Source of the DNA: a virus | IMG/VR virus record: IMGVR_UViG_3300032224_000484 | Span: 1-41,155 of that record | Strand: one strand, 5' to 3' | DNA: 41,155 nt | Shown: piece by piece, positions 1 through 10,900 of the stretch | How the letters are laid out: every line of letters begins with the position of its first letter | Position numbering within the stretch: the stretch's first letter is position 1 | Translations under genes and position numbers: made by a program | The notes under the pieces: generated by a model | Told to the model about the DNA's origin: nothing | Seen by the model: the letters and a program-made list of their open reading frames with translations, nothing else | Databases searched by the model: none

Positions 1-1
1 A

Positions 2-562
2 AAAGAATTAATTAGTTATACAGGTAAAACTGCCACCACATTTACGGGTATTACCAGATCGCAGTATGGCTCATCTGGCGCTTCACATGCCGCAGGTGTT
101 TATGTAACAGAAGCTCAGGCAGTACCTTCCGCAACTACGGCTTTAGCTATTCCATACGATACAACCGATTATAATAATCAAATATCTTTAGATGCCACAG
201 ATAAAAGTAAAGTTGTTTTTGCTGTTTCTGGGTTTTACAACATCCAATTTAGTATTCAGCTTTTAAACGGTAAGAGTTCAATAGATAACGTAACTCTTTG
301 GTTTAGACAAAATGGTGTTGACATTCCAAATACGGCTGGAATTGCGACCGTTCCTCTTGGCCCCGGCACTAGTCTGGGCGCTATTATCGTAGCTTGGAAT
401 TTAGTTATACCTGTAACCGCTGGTGACTATATTCAGTTAATGATGGCTTCAGATTCTGGAGACACAGTAGCTGGTACTTACCCGCCCGGAACAGCGCCTG
501 TACACCCAGTATCACCATCTGTTATTTTCACCGCAACATTTGTGTCTGCGCTCTCAACATGA
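2..562 (+). CDS. Tail fibre / receptor-binding-type virion protein, C-terminal part
   Basis: Open from the first bases of the window to a TGA at 560-562, so the N-terminus lies outside. The first visible residues carry a GKTATTFTGITRSQYGSSG stretch, a pattern I associate with phage tail and fibre proteins. The last ~140 residues alternate hydrophobic and polar positions and read as a beta-sandwich, with segments such as VVFAVSGFYNIQFSIQLL and DYIQLMMASD. This recalls C1q/TNF-like trimeric tips of tail spikes. The likely role is host surface recognition. It is followed after 34 bp by another virion gene on the same strand. The reading frame is clear; the function is inferred from composition and position only. 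Confidence 0.65.
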   Translation, partial: KELISYTGKTATTFTGITRSQYGSSGASHAAGVYVTEAQAVPSATTALAIPYDTTDYNNQISLDATDKSKVVFAVSGFYNIQFSIQLLNGKSSIDNVTLWFRQNGVDIPNTAGIATVPLGPGTSLGAIIVAWNLVIPVTAGDYIQLMMASDSGDTVAGTYPPGTAPVHPVSPSVIFTATFVSALST

Positions 563-596
563 TACGATCAACCAACCCCCTATTTAAGAGGCAACA

Positions 597-1958
597 ATGA
601 GCCTACAGCACGCTGCAAAACATTTGTCTGCGCATGGTCGCGGCCCAGACACGACTCTTGTCCACATGTCCAAAGGCGAAGTCAAAAGCCTGAACGACTT
701 GGCTATGGCTCATGGTGGCCATCTAACTATCAACCCGCATACGGGCTTACCCGAAGCTGGATTTTTATCTCGAATCCTTCCAATGATTGCTGGCGCAGGA
801 TTAATGATGGTTCCCGGTATGCAGCCTTTGGCTGCTTCTGCAATTGTTGGCGCTGGGTATGCAGCCAAAACAGGCAGTCTTTCTAAAGGTTTGATGGCTG
901 GTTTAGGTGCTTATAGTGGTGCGGGTTTGGGTAGCGCTCTTACCTCCGCTGGCGCATCTTCGATTACTCCGGCGGTAGAGGCAGCAGCCCCTGCGGCGAC
1001 CCCTGCGGCAGCCCCCGCTCCTGTGGTAGAAACACCTCCTACTCCTGTTTCAACTACTGTCCCTGCTCCTTCTGTAACCTCTACAAATATTCCGTCGTGG
1101 AATGCAAATCAACCGTTTGCTAACCAAACAATGGTTTCCCCCACTGTCGCCGCTCCCGCTCCAGTTACTGTTACTCCTGCCTCGGCCACCACTCTTGATA
1201 CTACTGCCACTGCTCCTAACTACTCATATGAGTTAAAAGGGAATACGCCGGGAATAAGAGCGTCTTTGGATACCTCAACGCCGAGCCGTTTTTCATTGAG
1301 TGGGCAAAGTGGTAACTACAACTTAGCAAACCCAATGCCATCCCCCGCATCTATTGCTAACCCCGCCCCTTCTCCTGTCGAAAACATGACTCCTCTTGAA
1401 CGGCTTCAGGCTATGAAGAGCGGAGCAACTTTTGATAACCTCACAAAATTTGCAAAAGAAAACCCAATGCAGGTAGCAGGTATGGCTGTAACAGCGTTTA
1501 CCCCTGATAAAAAACCAAGAGAAAAGCCATACCGCGATGCTGACCCCGGTCAACAATATAGCTATGAAGCAAATGCTGTAAACCCAGCTCCTAATCAGTA
1601 TGGGCAAGAGCAAAAATATTACAACCAGCAATACACAAGAATGGCCAGCGGCGGACTCTCCGATGCTCAATACAACTTAGGTGGCTACTCAGATGGTGGC
1701 CGACTGCTTCGTGGCCCGGGTGATGGCGTGTCCGACTCTATCCCTGCTGTGATAGGCAAGAAGCAACCAGCACGTTTGGCCGACGGTGAATTTGTTGTAC
1801 CTGCCCGTATTGTGTCTGAGTTGGGCAACGGCTCGACTGAAGCTGGCGCACGCAAACTGTACGCCATGATGGACAGAATTCAGAAGACTCGTAGTTCAAC
1901 TGTAGGTAAAGGCAAAGTCGCCAAGAACAGCCGTGCTGATAAGCACTTACCTGCATGA
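597..1958 (+). CDS. Glycine/proline-rich virion (tail-associated) protein
   Basis: 453 residues. The start follows an AGAGG ribosome binding site. Residues ~55-120 form a Gly/Ala-rich hydrophobic stretch that could cross or insert into a membrane. Residues ~120-210 are a Pro/Ala/Thr linker. The C-terminal ~100 residues hold a compact motif, DGGRLLRGPGDGVSDSIPA followed by LADGEFVVPA and GNGSTEAGARKLYAMMD. I associate this ending with structural proteins of uncultured tailed phages. The stop overlaps the next start (ATGA), so translation is probably coupled to the GNAT gene. The function is probably virion assembly or a minor tail component; no enzymatic motif is visible. Confidence 0.6.
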   Translation: MSLQHAAKHLSAHGRGPDTTLVHMSKGEVKSLNDLAMAHGGHLTINPHTGLPEAGFLSRILPMIAGAGLMMVPGMQPLAASAIVGAGYAAKTGSLSKGLMAGLGAYSGAGLGSALTSAGASSITPAVEAAAPAATPAAAPAPVVETPPTPVSTTVPAPSVTSTNIPSWNANQPFANQTMVSPTVAAPAPVTVTPASATTLDTTATAPNYSYELKGNTPGIRASLDTSTPSRFSLSGQSGNYNLANPMPSPASIANPAPSPVENMTPLERLQAMKSGATFDNLTKFAKENPMQVAGMAVTAFTPDKKPREKPYRDADPGQQYSYEANAVNPAPNQYGQEQKYYNQQYTRMASGGLSDAQYNLGGYSDGGRLLRGPGDGVSDSIPAVIGKKQPARLADGEFVVPARIVSELGNGSTEAGARKLYAMMDRIQKTRSSTVGKGKVAKNSRADKHLPA

Positions 1959-2431
1959 ACGCAGTCACAAGCATCGTATATGCCAGCGAAGACCCAGCCA
2001 CATTTGTGGATGAGATGCAGGCCCTTCTGCCCGAGCATTACGATGAATTGTGTGTTACAAAAGATTTTCCTTTAGCGCCAGACTATGTTGGATATGGTCG
2101 TTTGGTTATGGCCGGTATGCTGCGCTGCATCACATGCAGGGCTGAAGGTAATTTGATTGGTTACATAATTTTTATTGTGCAACCGCATTTACACTATATG
2201 ACCTGCAAAACTGCTTTTGAAGACCTGTATTTTGTCAAGAAAGAATTCCGTCAAGGCCGAATTGGGATTAGATTATTCCAATACGCCGAAGATGTGCTCA
2301 AGCAAGATGGTGTTAACAGAATCATCATGCACACCAAAATTCATTTAGATAACTCTCGGTTGTTTGAGTACCTCGGGTACAAGCACACTGACAAACTCTA
2401 CACAAAGATATTGAGCACGGAGTCGGTATGA
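1955..2431 (+). CDS. GNAT-family N-acetyltransferase
   Basis: 158 residues. The acetyl-CoA binding signature (Q/R-x-x-G-x-G/A) is seen as QGRIGI at residues 100-105, preceded by the beta-strand FEDLYFVKKEFR and followed by the helix RLFQYAEDVLKQ. The C-terminal LFEYLGYKHTDKLYTKIL matches the usual 'GF/Y' end of GNAT folds. It probably transfers an acetyl group to an amine on a protein or small molecule; the substrate is unknown. It overlaps both neighbours by 4 bp (ATGA), so it is translated with the two flanking virion proteins and could modify one of them. A GNAT gene between tail genes is a recurrent phage arrangement. Confidence 0.8.
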   Translation: MNAVTSIVYASEDPATFVDEMQALLPEHYDELCVTKDFPLAPDYVGYGRLVMAGMLRCITCRAEGNLIGYIIFIVQPHLHYMTCKTAFEDLYFVKKEFRQGRIGIRLFQYAEDVLKQDGVNRIIMHTKIHLDNSRLFEYLGYKHTDKLYTKILSTESV

Positions 2432-4965
2432 ACATTTCACGTAAACAACTTTACGCTTTAGGCGAACCTTTTGGCGATTCAGCTACCCGTTTAAAACCCG
2501 GTGGTCGTGTATACGGCGGTGGCTCTAGCACTCCTGCGGATACAACAAATGTCCAAACAATGGAGTTGCCCGAGTGGGCACGGGGCTATGCTAAAGATAC
2601 GCTGGCCAAAACTTCTGCGTTAACCGACATCAATAAAAACCCGTATCAACAATATCAAGGCAACCGTATTGCTGGGTTCCAACCCATGCAGCAGCAGGCA
2701 TTTGAAGGCGCGGCAAACATGCAGCCGTCCGCGCAGGTTGGCATGGGTACAGGTTTGGCCGGTGCAGCCGGTATCGGTGCGCTCGGTACAAATTACCAAG
2801 GCGGGCAATTTCAAGGCGGTCAGTTTGATAATCAAGCTGCCCAGCAGTACATGAACCCCTACACACAAAATGTAGTGGATTACCAGAAGTCCCAAGCACT
2901 GCGAGACTTTCAAATTGCTCAGCCAATGCGTAATGCTCAGGCCGTAGGTGCGGGTGCGTTTGGTGGAAGCCGACAGGCCATTCAGGATGCTGAAGCACAG
3001 CGTACTTTGAACTCTCAGTTGCAAGGTATCGAGGCTACTGGCCAACAAAATGCGTTCCAACAAGCTCAGCAGCAATTTAATGCCGACCAAGCTCGCCGTA
3101 TGCAGGCTCAGCAGTTGGGTGAACAGTCTCGGCAGTATGGCGCGGGTCTGGGAATGCAAGGTTTACAAACAGCGTTACAAAGTGCTGGTACTCTTGGTCA
3201 ACTTGGCCAAACTCAGTATGGCCAGCAAATGGGCATTAACCAATTACAAAGTGCGTATGGCACACAGCAGCAACAGCAGGCCCAACGTCCGCTGGATATG
3301 GCGTATCAGGATTTCCTGAACCAACAGAACTACCCATACAAACAGTTGGGCTTCATGTCCGACATGATCCGTGGTTTGCCGCTTGGCCAACAGTCTACTG
3401 CTCAGGTGTATCAGGCTCCCCCGTCTGCTATTCAGACCGTGGGTGCGCTCGGCCTTGGTGCTTACGGTATCAACCAATTAACAAAAGCCGATGGTGGCTT
3501 GGCCGGTGCTTACGCTGGCGGGGGTATGGTTGCGTTTGGTGACGGTGGCAATACCGATATTCCCCATTCCCCAATGGATGACCCATCTAAGATGGCAGAA
3601 GCAGTATCCAAGCTCAGCGACGAACAGCTTCAAGAAATTATTCAGCATCCATCTAGTGCAGCAGAACTTCAAGCTGCCAAAACAGAATTGGCTACCCGTG
3701 CTTCAGAACATAGAGGCTTGGCCAGCGCGTACAACATCATGCCGCAACAAGCACCATCAATGCAAGAAACCCCCCAAGCTCCGGTAATGCAAGCCGCACA
3801 TGGCGGCATTATGGGGTTCAAAGACAGAGGCGCGGTAGAAAGCGATGATGAAGAAGAAGTGACAGCAGCTTTTGATCCAAGCCAACTTTTCTCTGGCAGC
3901 TATACGCCCGGCAACCAAAAAAACTTTGATTTATGGAATCAAAGATTAGCCGACGCATATAAAGCTCAAACCGATTACCAACCTTCTGCTCCCATGACAG
4001 AAGATGAGCGCCGTGCAGCTACTACTGCAAACTATAAAGAAGTCATGGCAATGGCTGGCCCATCTCCATATGAGGCGCAAAATGCTCGTATATCTGGGCT
4101 GGAAAAACAACAAGCCGGTAATTTGGAACAGCAAAAAGGTTTGGCTGCTATTGCCGCGATACCCACAGTTCTTCAGGGCGGTAATGCCATACGAGGTATA
4201 GGCGCTGGCGTTGGGGCGTTTGGTGGAATGTACGGTAAAGCTCTACAAGCTGACCGCGAAGAAAAACGCTCTCTTATGAGCATGAAAAATAACTTGGAAG
4301 ATGCGCAGTACAAACTGCGGGTCGGTATGGTTGGCGATGCACGTCAGCTTACTGCCGAAGCACGCCGCGACAAACAGGCCGCAGAAGCTGCAAATATTGC
4401 GAAGAACAAAGCGTTGGGTGTAACTGCCGCCGCTGCCGCAAACCTTAACAAACCTCAACGTCCGTTGGTACAAAAACCAGCGACCGTTAAAGAACCAAAG
4501 GTCAATGAACAATTGGCTGCGGCTGAAATTGCACTTGAAACTAATCCATCACCTACTAATAAAGCTAAAGTCGAAGCCTTGCGCCGTACAGTAGACCGAA
4601 TCAGAACTTCTGATGTTGGCCCAACTAAAGCTGGCGGTGTTGGTGCAGAGCTTTCTAGCAAAGAAACATTGGCTGCTTCTACCGCTGCCAAGAAAGCCGC
4701 ACTGCGCAATGAAGATTGGCAAAACGCTACTACTCAAGCCGAGAAAGATGCGGTTGAACAGCGTTTGTTTGAAGCTGAAATAGAAAAAATACAATCTGGC
4801 AAACAAAAACTTGGCGCGGAAAAACCCGCTCCTACGGCGACAAAGCCTTTGTCCTTACCAGCCAACCCCAAAGCTACTGACTTAAAGGATGGAGTCGTAT
4901 ATAGTACGCCAAGGGGTAACGCCAAATGGAATGCAAATACACAGAAATTCACGCCTGTACCATAA
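2428..4965 (+). CDS. Large Gln/Ala-rich virion protein (internal/tail)
   Basis: 845 residues, ATGA-coupled to the GNAT gene. The N-terminus holds a LPEWARGYAKDTLAKTSALT segment and GNRIAGFQPMQQQA. Residues ~130-310 are extremely rich in Gln and Ala and read as long amphipathic helices. Two glycine motifs, AYAGGGMVAFGDGG (~364-377) and AAHGGIMGFKDRGA, follow. Residues ~520-760 are charged and helical, and the end is short and basic. There is no enzymatic motif. Composition and position between tail genes and the giant protein fit an internal or tail-associated structural protein, possibly ejected with the DNA. The function is inference. Confidence 0.6.
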   Translation: MNISRKQLYALGEPFGDSATRLKPGGRVYGGGSSTPADTTNVQTMELPEWARGYAKDTLAKTSALTDINKNPYQQYQGNRIAGFQPMQQQAFEGAANMQPSAQVGMGTGLAGAAGIGALGTNYQGGQFQGGQFDNQAAQQYMNPYTQNVVDYQKSQALRDFQIAQPMRNAQAVGAGAFGGSRQAIQDAEAQRTLNSQLQGIEATGQQNAFQQAQQQFNADQARRMQAQQLGEQSRQYGAGLGMQGLQTALQSAGTLGQLGQTQYGQQMGINQLQSAYGTQQQQQAQRPLDMAYQDFLNQQNYPYKQLGFMSDMIRGLPLGQQSTAQVYQAPPSAIQTVGALGLGAYGINQLTKADGGLAGAYAGGGMVAFGDGGNTDIPHSPMDDPSKMAEAVSKLSDEQLQEIIQHPSSAAELQAAKTELATRASEHRGLASAYNIMPQQAPSMQETPQAPVMQAAHGGIMGFKDRGAVESDDEEEVTAAFDPSQLFSGSYTPGNQKNFDLWNQRLADAYKAQTDYQPSAPMTEDERRAATTANYKEVMAMAGPSPYEAQNARISGLEKQQAGNLEQQKGLAAIAAIPTVLQGGNAIRGIGAGVGAFGGMYGKALQADREEKRSLMSMKNNLEDAQYKLRVGMVGDARQLTAEARRDKQAAEAANIAKNKALGVTAAAAANLNKPQRPLVQKPATVKEPKVNEQLAAAEIALETNPSPTNKAKVEALRRTVDRIRTSDVGPTKAGGVGAELSSKETLAASTAAKKAALRNEDWQNATTQAEKDAVEQRLFEAEIEKIQSGKQKLGAEKPAPTATKPLSLPANPKATDLKDGVVYSTPRGNAKWNANTQKFTPVP

Positions 4966-4974
4966 GGGGTCACT

Positions 4975-7900
4975 ATGGCTAAAGATTTTTCACTGGATGA
5001 GGCACTGACCCCACCGCCTCAAGAAGAGTTTGGTCTTTCTGATTTATTTGCGGCGGAAGAACCTACGGGCGTTAAAAATTATGTGCCTAGAAAACCTCAA
5101 GGCCCTGTCCGAACTTTTCAAGGTAAAACTTACCCGCCTAAACAAGTAAAGCCTGCGCCCGTAGCCGACACTGATTTTGACACCGGCAATGCGGCAGGGG
5201 ATGAGTTTGGTTCGGCAATTATGAATGCGCCGCAGCAATACCAGAGCATCATGGCGGGCCGAAAGCTACCTGAGCTTCCAACAGAGGATCGCGCCGTTGT
5301 AAACCCTCAATTTGTAACTGCGGTTCAAGCACAACTAAACGCACTGCCCACCGAACAGCGCCAAGCTGCTTTGGACAAAATGACTCAACGGCCAGATGTG
5401 TATGGCCGAGCCGCTCGTGCTATTGCTGGCCGGTATGCGGCAATGGATCAAAACCAAACTCCTACGGCTAGGAAGTTTGACCCACGTCTTGAAGCTCAGA
5501 CTGAACGGTTTGCTGAGCAAGGAATAGAACGCCCAGAAGATTACGCTAAAGCTCAAGCGTTGAGCGGTCGGTTGATGCCTGATTTGCAGCAGATGACACC
5601 AGATGTTGTAGGTGAGCAAGCCGATGTTGAAGCACAAAAGCGTGCCAAAGAACTTGCCGATGCCGACTTCATGGATCGTGTTGGTGCTGGTGTTCGTTCT
5701 CAATGGACAAAATCCGGTATGGGTTTGTTGCAAGCCTATGCAGATTTGACTGGCGATAAACAGTTTAGTTCTGATTTAAACAGCGCACGTCGTATTGAAG
5801 AAGCCCGTGAGAAAGTTATCCCTCAAGGCGAAAGCATATTTGAAAAGTCATTTCAAGGAGCAATGACAAGTTTGGGTTCCCAAGCACCGTTTATGGTTAT
5901 GAGTGCAGTTACAGGTACTCCACTCCCTGTGCTGGCTCAAGCAGCGATCCAACAGTTTGGGGATTCTTACGGCGAAGGAAAAGCTGCGGGTTTATCGGGT
6001 TCAGCATCAGCAGCAAGGGCAATTCCAACAGCCGCAGCCGAAGTATTCTTTGAGCGTTTTGGTATGACCAAAGCCCTTGCTGGCTTGAAGTCCCACATTG
6101 CCAAGTATGGCGTAGACAGTGTGCCTAAGTACGTGGCGCAATCTATTGCCTCTGAATTACCCGCTGAATTAGCTACCACTGCTACGCAATACGCAATTGA
6201 TGCAATGCCAGAAATTGGGTTGAACAAAAACCCAAGCATGGTCGATCTATACAAACAACTTGAAGAGACCCTGCGTCAAACAGTTCTTCAAGCTGGTGCA
6301 ACTGCTGGCGTGACTATAGGTGCGGTTAAAGGTGGCCAAAAAGTTGCTCAGATGCTCGGCCCACGCGAAGGCGCGTACCAACGTGATACATCTTACGAAG
6401 GTATATCTGAAATCATCGCTCGGTCAAAAGGGTTCTTGACCCCTGAAGAACGCCAACAAAGAGAGCAGAAAACAGAGTTTGGTTTAGATGAGCTTGGCGC
6501 AGAACGCCCCGGTGTTGAAGTAAAACAAGAACCTATTACTTCAGTGGATTTAGGCGAAGTACGCCCCGGCGCTGAAGTAACGCCCCCGGCGGCTCCTAAA
6601 ATTGAAGTTGCTACAAGAGTTGATCGTAAGCAGCAGATTGAAGCACTGGCTACACAGATAGCCGAAGAACAAGGCATACCTGATGAAGATGCACGCCGTA
6701 TTGCTACGTCACAAGTAATAGCTCAAGAACTAAAAGAGAAAAAAGCTGCTGCGGATTTGGTTACTAAACCTCAAGAAGACCGCGTAAAGGCCCGTGCTCA
6801 AGAACTGCTGTCTGAGGGTGTGACCCTAAACCCAACCGAGGCTATAAACATAGCCACAACAGAAATTCAAGAACAGGATGAAGCCGATGCGCTTGCTGCA
6901 AGAGAAGCACAAGGAGAAACAAATGCTGGACAAATTGACACCACAACAGGTAGAGCAGGCGTTTCAGTGGCTGGACAGCCCGGTGCAATCGTACCCACCG
7001 GAGGGGCTAAAGGCTCTAAGCGAAGTAGAGTGGTTTCTACTGGAGAGAATGTTGCAGGGGCTACTGGCGGAAAAAGATCGAAACCCAGTGCAATAGTCGA
7101 TGAACGTGGTGCGATCATTCCCTCCCCTAAAAAGGGAGAAGACCCAATTGCGTCTGCTGGGTTTAAAACGCTTGAAGAAGACAACAACATATCCGATGAT
7201 CTTGTAGGGGCTACCTTCATTACCGGTATGAACGCATCGGCAAAGAACAAAGGTGCGGGTACAAAACTTTTAAAGTCAATTACAAATTGGGCGGATACAA
7301 ACGGCAAGACATTGGTTCTTGTTCCTTCAGCAAGCCCAGATGCTGAGTTGGGTGGGTTGTCCCAAGAACAGTTAAAAGACTGGTACACACGTAATGGATT
7401 TGAAGACCGTGTGGATTACATGGTCAGAGCGCCAAAACAAAAAGCTACTCTTGGTGCGCCAGTCAGACTTACGGAAGAGCAGAAAAAACAAAAGCTTGCT
7501 GAGAGTGCGCCGGTACAAGCAGAAAAAGCCCGCGCAGAACGTGCATTGACACGTATCAACCAAACGCTTGACGCTTTGGCCAAACCAATAACTGAAGATG
7601 AGTTTGAGTCAGAAAACGAATATGCAGAAGCACAGCAAGCGACACGAACCAAACGCCGCGATGCAATCAAAGAACTGCTCATATTGAAGGGCAACCCAGC
7701 CCTGCGCGGAACCAAAGTCGGTGAGCGTATCAATGCGGCATTGGCACGCCCAGATATTTCTGCAAAAGAAAAAGCTGAAATCCAGTCGGGTATTGACGCA
7801 GTCAACAAAGCCAAGATGTCTGGCCCATCCGCGTCTACGACTACCAAAGAACCTGCTGATACTAGATACAATAAGTTCACGACTGGCCCACAAGCCATAT

Positions 7901-10900
7901 CTCACATCGTCAAAACAGGTACAAAATTCCAACAGCGGTTGGCCAAGCGCCTCCGTGGGTTTGTAACCAAAGTTCGTTTTGTGGTTATTGAAGAAGGTCA
8001 AGAGCTACCCGAACAACTGAAAACCCCCAAAAATGCTGCTGCATGGGATCGCTCAATTGCACTCTACATCGAGAACTACAAAACCAACGACCAAGTCATT
8101 TACGTGCGCGGTGCGTCCTTTGGCAATGACCAAGGCATCAACAACCTCACCGTGCTGCACGAATTGCTGCACGCTGCAACAAACCGCAAGATTGCTTTGG
8201 CCAAGGCGTTTATCGACAAGGGCATTCACCTTAATCACCCGGTTGTAAAAGCATTCCAAGACCTCATCCGCACAATGAACAGCGCGGGTCGGGCGTATGA
8301 AGATTTAGCCAAGCGCAACAAGCTACCCATGCACATGGTCAAGCTCAAGTACGACGGCGATATATTCTCTGACCCACGCGAGTTCGTTGCTTATGGTTTG
8401 ACAGACGAGACCATGCAAGACTTCCTGATGCAAGCCGAGGGCTTCGAGGAAGACACATCGTATTTGAGCCGTTTTGTTCGGGCAATACGTGATTTGTTTG
8501 GTATGGGTGAAAGCGATACCAATGCACTGACCGATTTGGTTATTGCAACCGAGAGCATCCTAAAGAGCCGCCCACCAAAGATTAAGGCTAAGGGTGAGCA
8601 GGTTAGCCGTACCAGCAAAGACACAACTCCTGATGTACAGGGTGAGACCGTATCGGCTAGACCGACTGCCAACGTGCAGCGACTGACCAAGATGCTTGGT
8701 TCAAAACTGTATGGCTCACCTGAAGATATTGGCAAAGTCTCTATCAAAGAGTTGTTTCAAAATGGTTTTGACGCAATCAAAGAAGCAATGGAGAAGGGGC
8801 AGATCACCAAAGGCAAGATTGATATAAACATAGACTCCAATAACCGCACCATAAGTGTGGTTGACAACGGCCCCGGCATGCCCACCAGTGTGATGGGTAA
8901 TCAGTTCTTGCAAATTGCAGGTACGGTTAAAGGTACGAAGCGTGCATCTGGTGGTCTTGGTGTTGCCAAAATGTTATTCTTGTTCGAGAACAAGAAACTA
9001 GAAGTCGTGTCTTTACGTGATGGCGTACTGTCTCGTATGGTCACGACAGGGGAGGATTTAAAAGAAGCGTTTGATGACCCTTCACGCGCCCCACAAATCA
9101 CTACTTCGTCTGATCCCGATACTCTTGAAAAATATGAAGATATGTTCCCCGATGGCCACGGAACAGCCGTGGTCATTGAAATACCAGAAACATACACCGA
9201 CACATCTACAGGGGAAGAAAAGAATATTAAGTTCAGTACATATGACTTGGAGGATGCTCCAGTTTTACGGTACAGCCCTTTATTTGATGACATAGAAGTA
9301 TCTGTAAAAACAAGTGGGTTCCCTAGAAAAATAGAACTCGGAAACAATTTCCCCATCCAAGACTACACTCCTTTTGCAAATGTAAATTTTGCTTGGGGTA
9401 CTGCGCGTATTTACGTAACAAAAGAAAAGACAAGCCCCCCATACAAAGGCAATACACATATATTGTCAAATGGCTTGTGGCAATTTGATACCAACTTAAA
9501 AGATAGACCCGGTTGGGAAGGCAAGCAAATTGAACGAGTCTTTTATATCGACGTATCCCCTGCGTCTGATGTAAAGCCAGAAGATGCTGCGTACCCATTC
9601 GATCTCAATCGGCAAAACTTTTCTCAGCAAGCTGGGCAAGACTTCCAAAAAATATTTAACTACATAACCGCTATTTATGGCCAATTAGATTTGGCCGCAA
9701 GTGTAAAAAACTTTGGTACTGTTCAATACGTAAACAGCGATGGCTCGCTGACCACCGCAGAAGTGTTGGAGCCTAACGCTCCAATAACAGACAACGCTTT
9801 TACGCTTATCAAGCCCGGCGATGAAGTTGAAGTTAGAGACGGCGTGTTGTATGTCAATAACCGTGGGCTCCCTGAATTGTCTATTGATGATTTAAAAAAT
9901 ACTGCGCCACGTCTTGATGAATTGACCATACCTCAGAATGAGATTGATCCGCAAAAGATCATGGTTCATGACAACACTACGTATTTAAGAGTTAGTTCAG
10001 ACCCTACAAATACGTTACTTGATTTCACACTTAGCCCAGAAGCAGGGGAAGAGTTTATACTTAAATTTGATTCAAACAACAAAGTAATTGGGCTTGATGT
10101 TTTTAGTCTTGATAAAGACGGATATAGAACTTCCGTAGAAAGAACATTAACGGGTGACGCTAAATCCATTTTGAACCAATTAGAAAATCTTGGGTGGTTA
10201 CCTGCAACAATGAAAAATGGGGGCGAGTCCCTTTCAGATAAAGCGCGGGAGAAATTTGGCGGCAAACGCTACGATAGATACTTGGCAACAATTGGAAAGA
10301 CTTTCCAAACGCTTCGTAATGCCTTGGTTGCATCTGGAAGTGACTATGGTTCTCTTGCCGACGAAGCAATCGGTACAAGTATTGACAACGAATACTACGG
10401 TGTCAGTATCATATTGCCGTTCCGTGGTATGTTCATCAACCCCGCAACGACTGATTTGCGTGGTAGCCCGGAAGAAATTGCGCTATCCATGATTGGTACG
10501 ATGATCCATGAGTTGGCTCACTTTAGAGTGCGGAGTCATGGCGCTGATTTTGCAAGCGAAATGCAGCGTGTAATGGTGTTGTTGAAGGTTTCTCCAAATC
10601 TAAATTTGGCTTCGATGGAGAAAAATCTAACCAACCATATCAAAGCTAACCAAGATATTTTTGATTTTTTAAACAAGGAGTTCCGTAATGGAGATCTCAA
10701 GCCTCGTGGAAACCGCTTCAAAGACGCTGGCGGGCACCAGCAAATTGAAAATGAAGGTTCTTCTAAGCCAATGGAAAACACTGGCGGAGCAGGAGACGAA
10801 TGGCGACCCAGCTTATCCGCAAGCACTGGGCAGGGCACTGGGGGTGCTGGAAAAGTCGGCATCGGTCAAGGACTTAATAACGAAGCTGAAGAAGTTGGAG

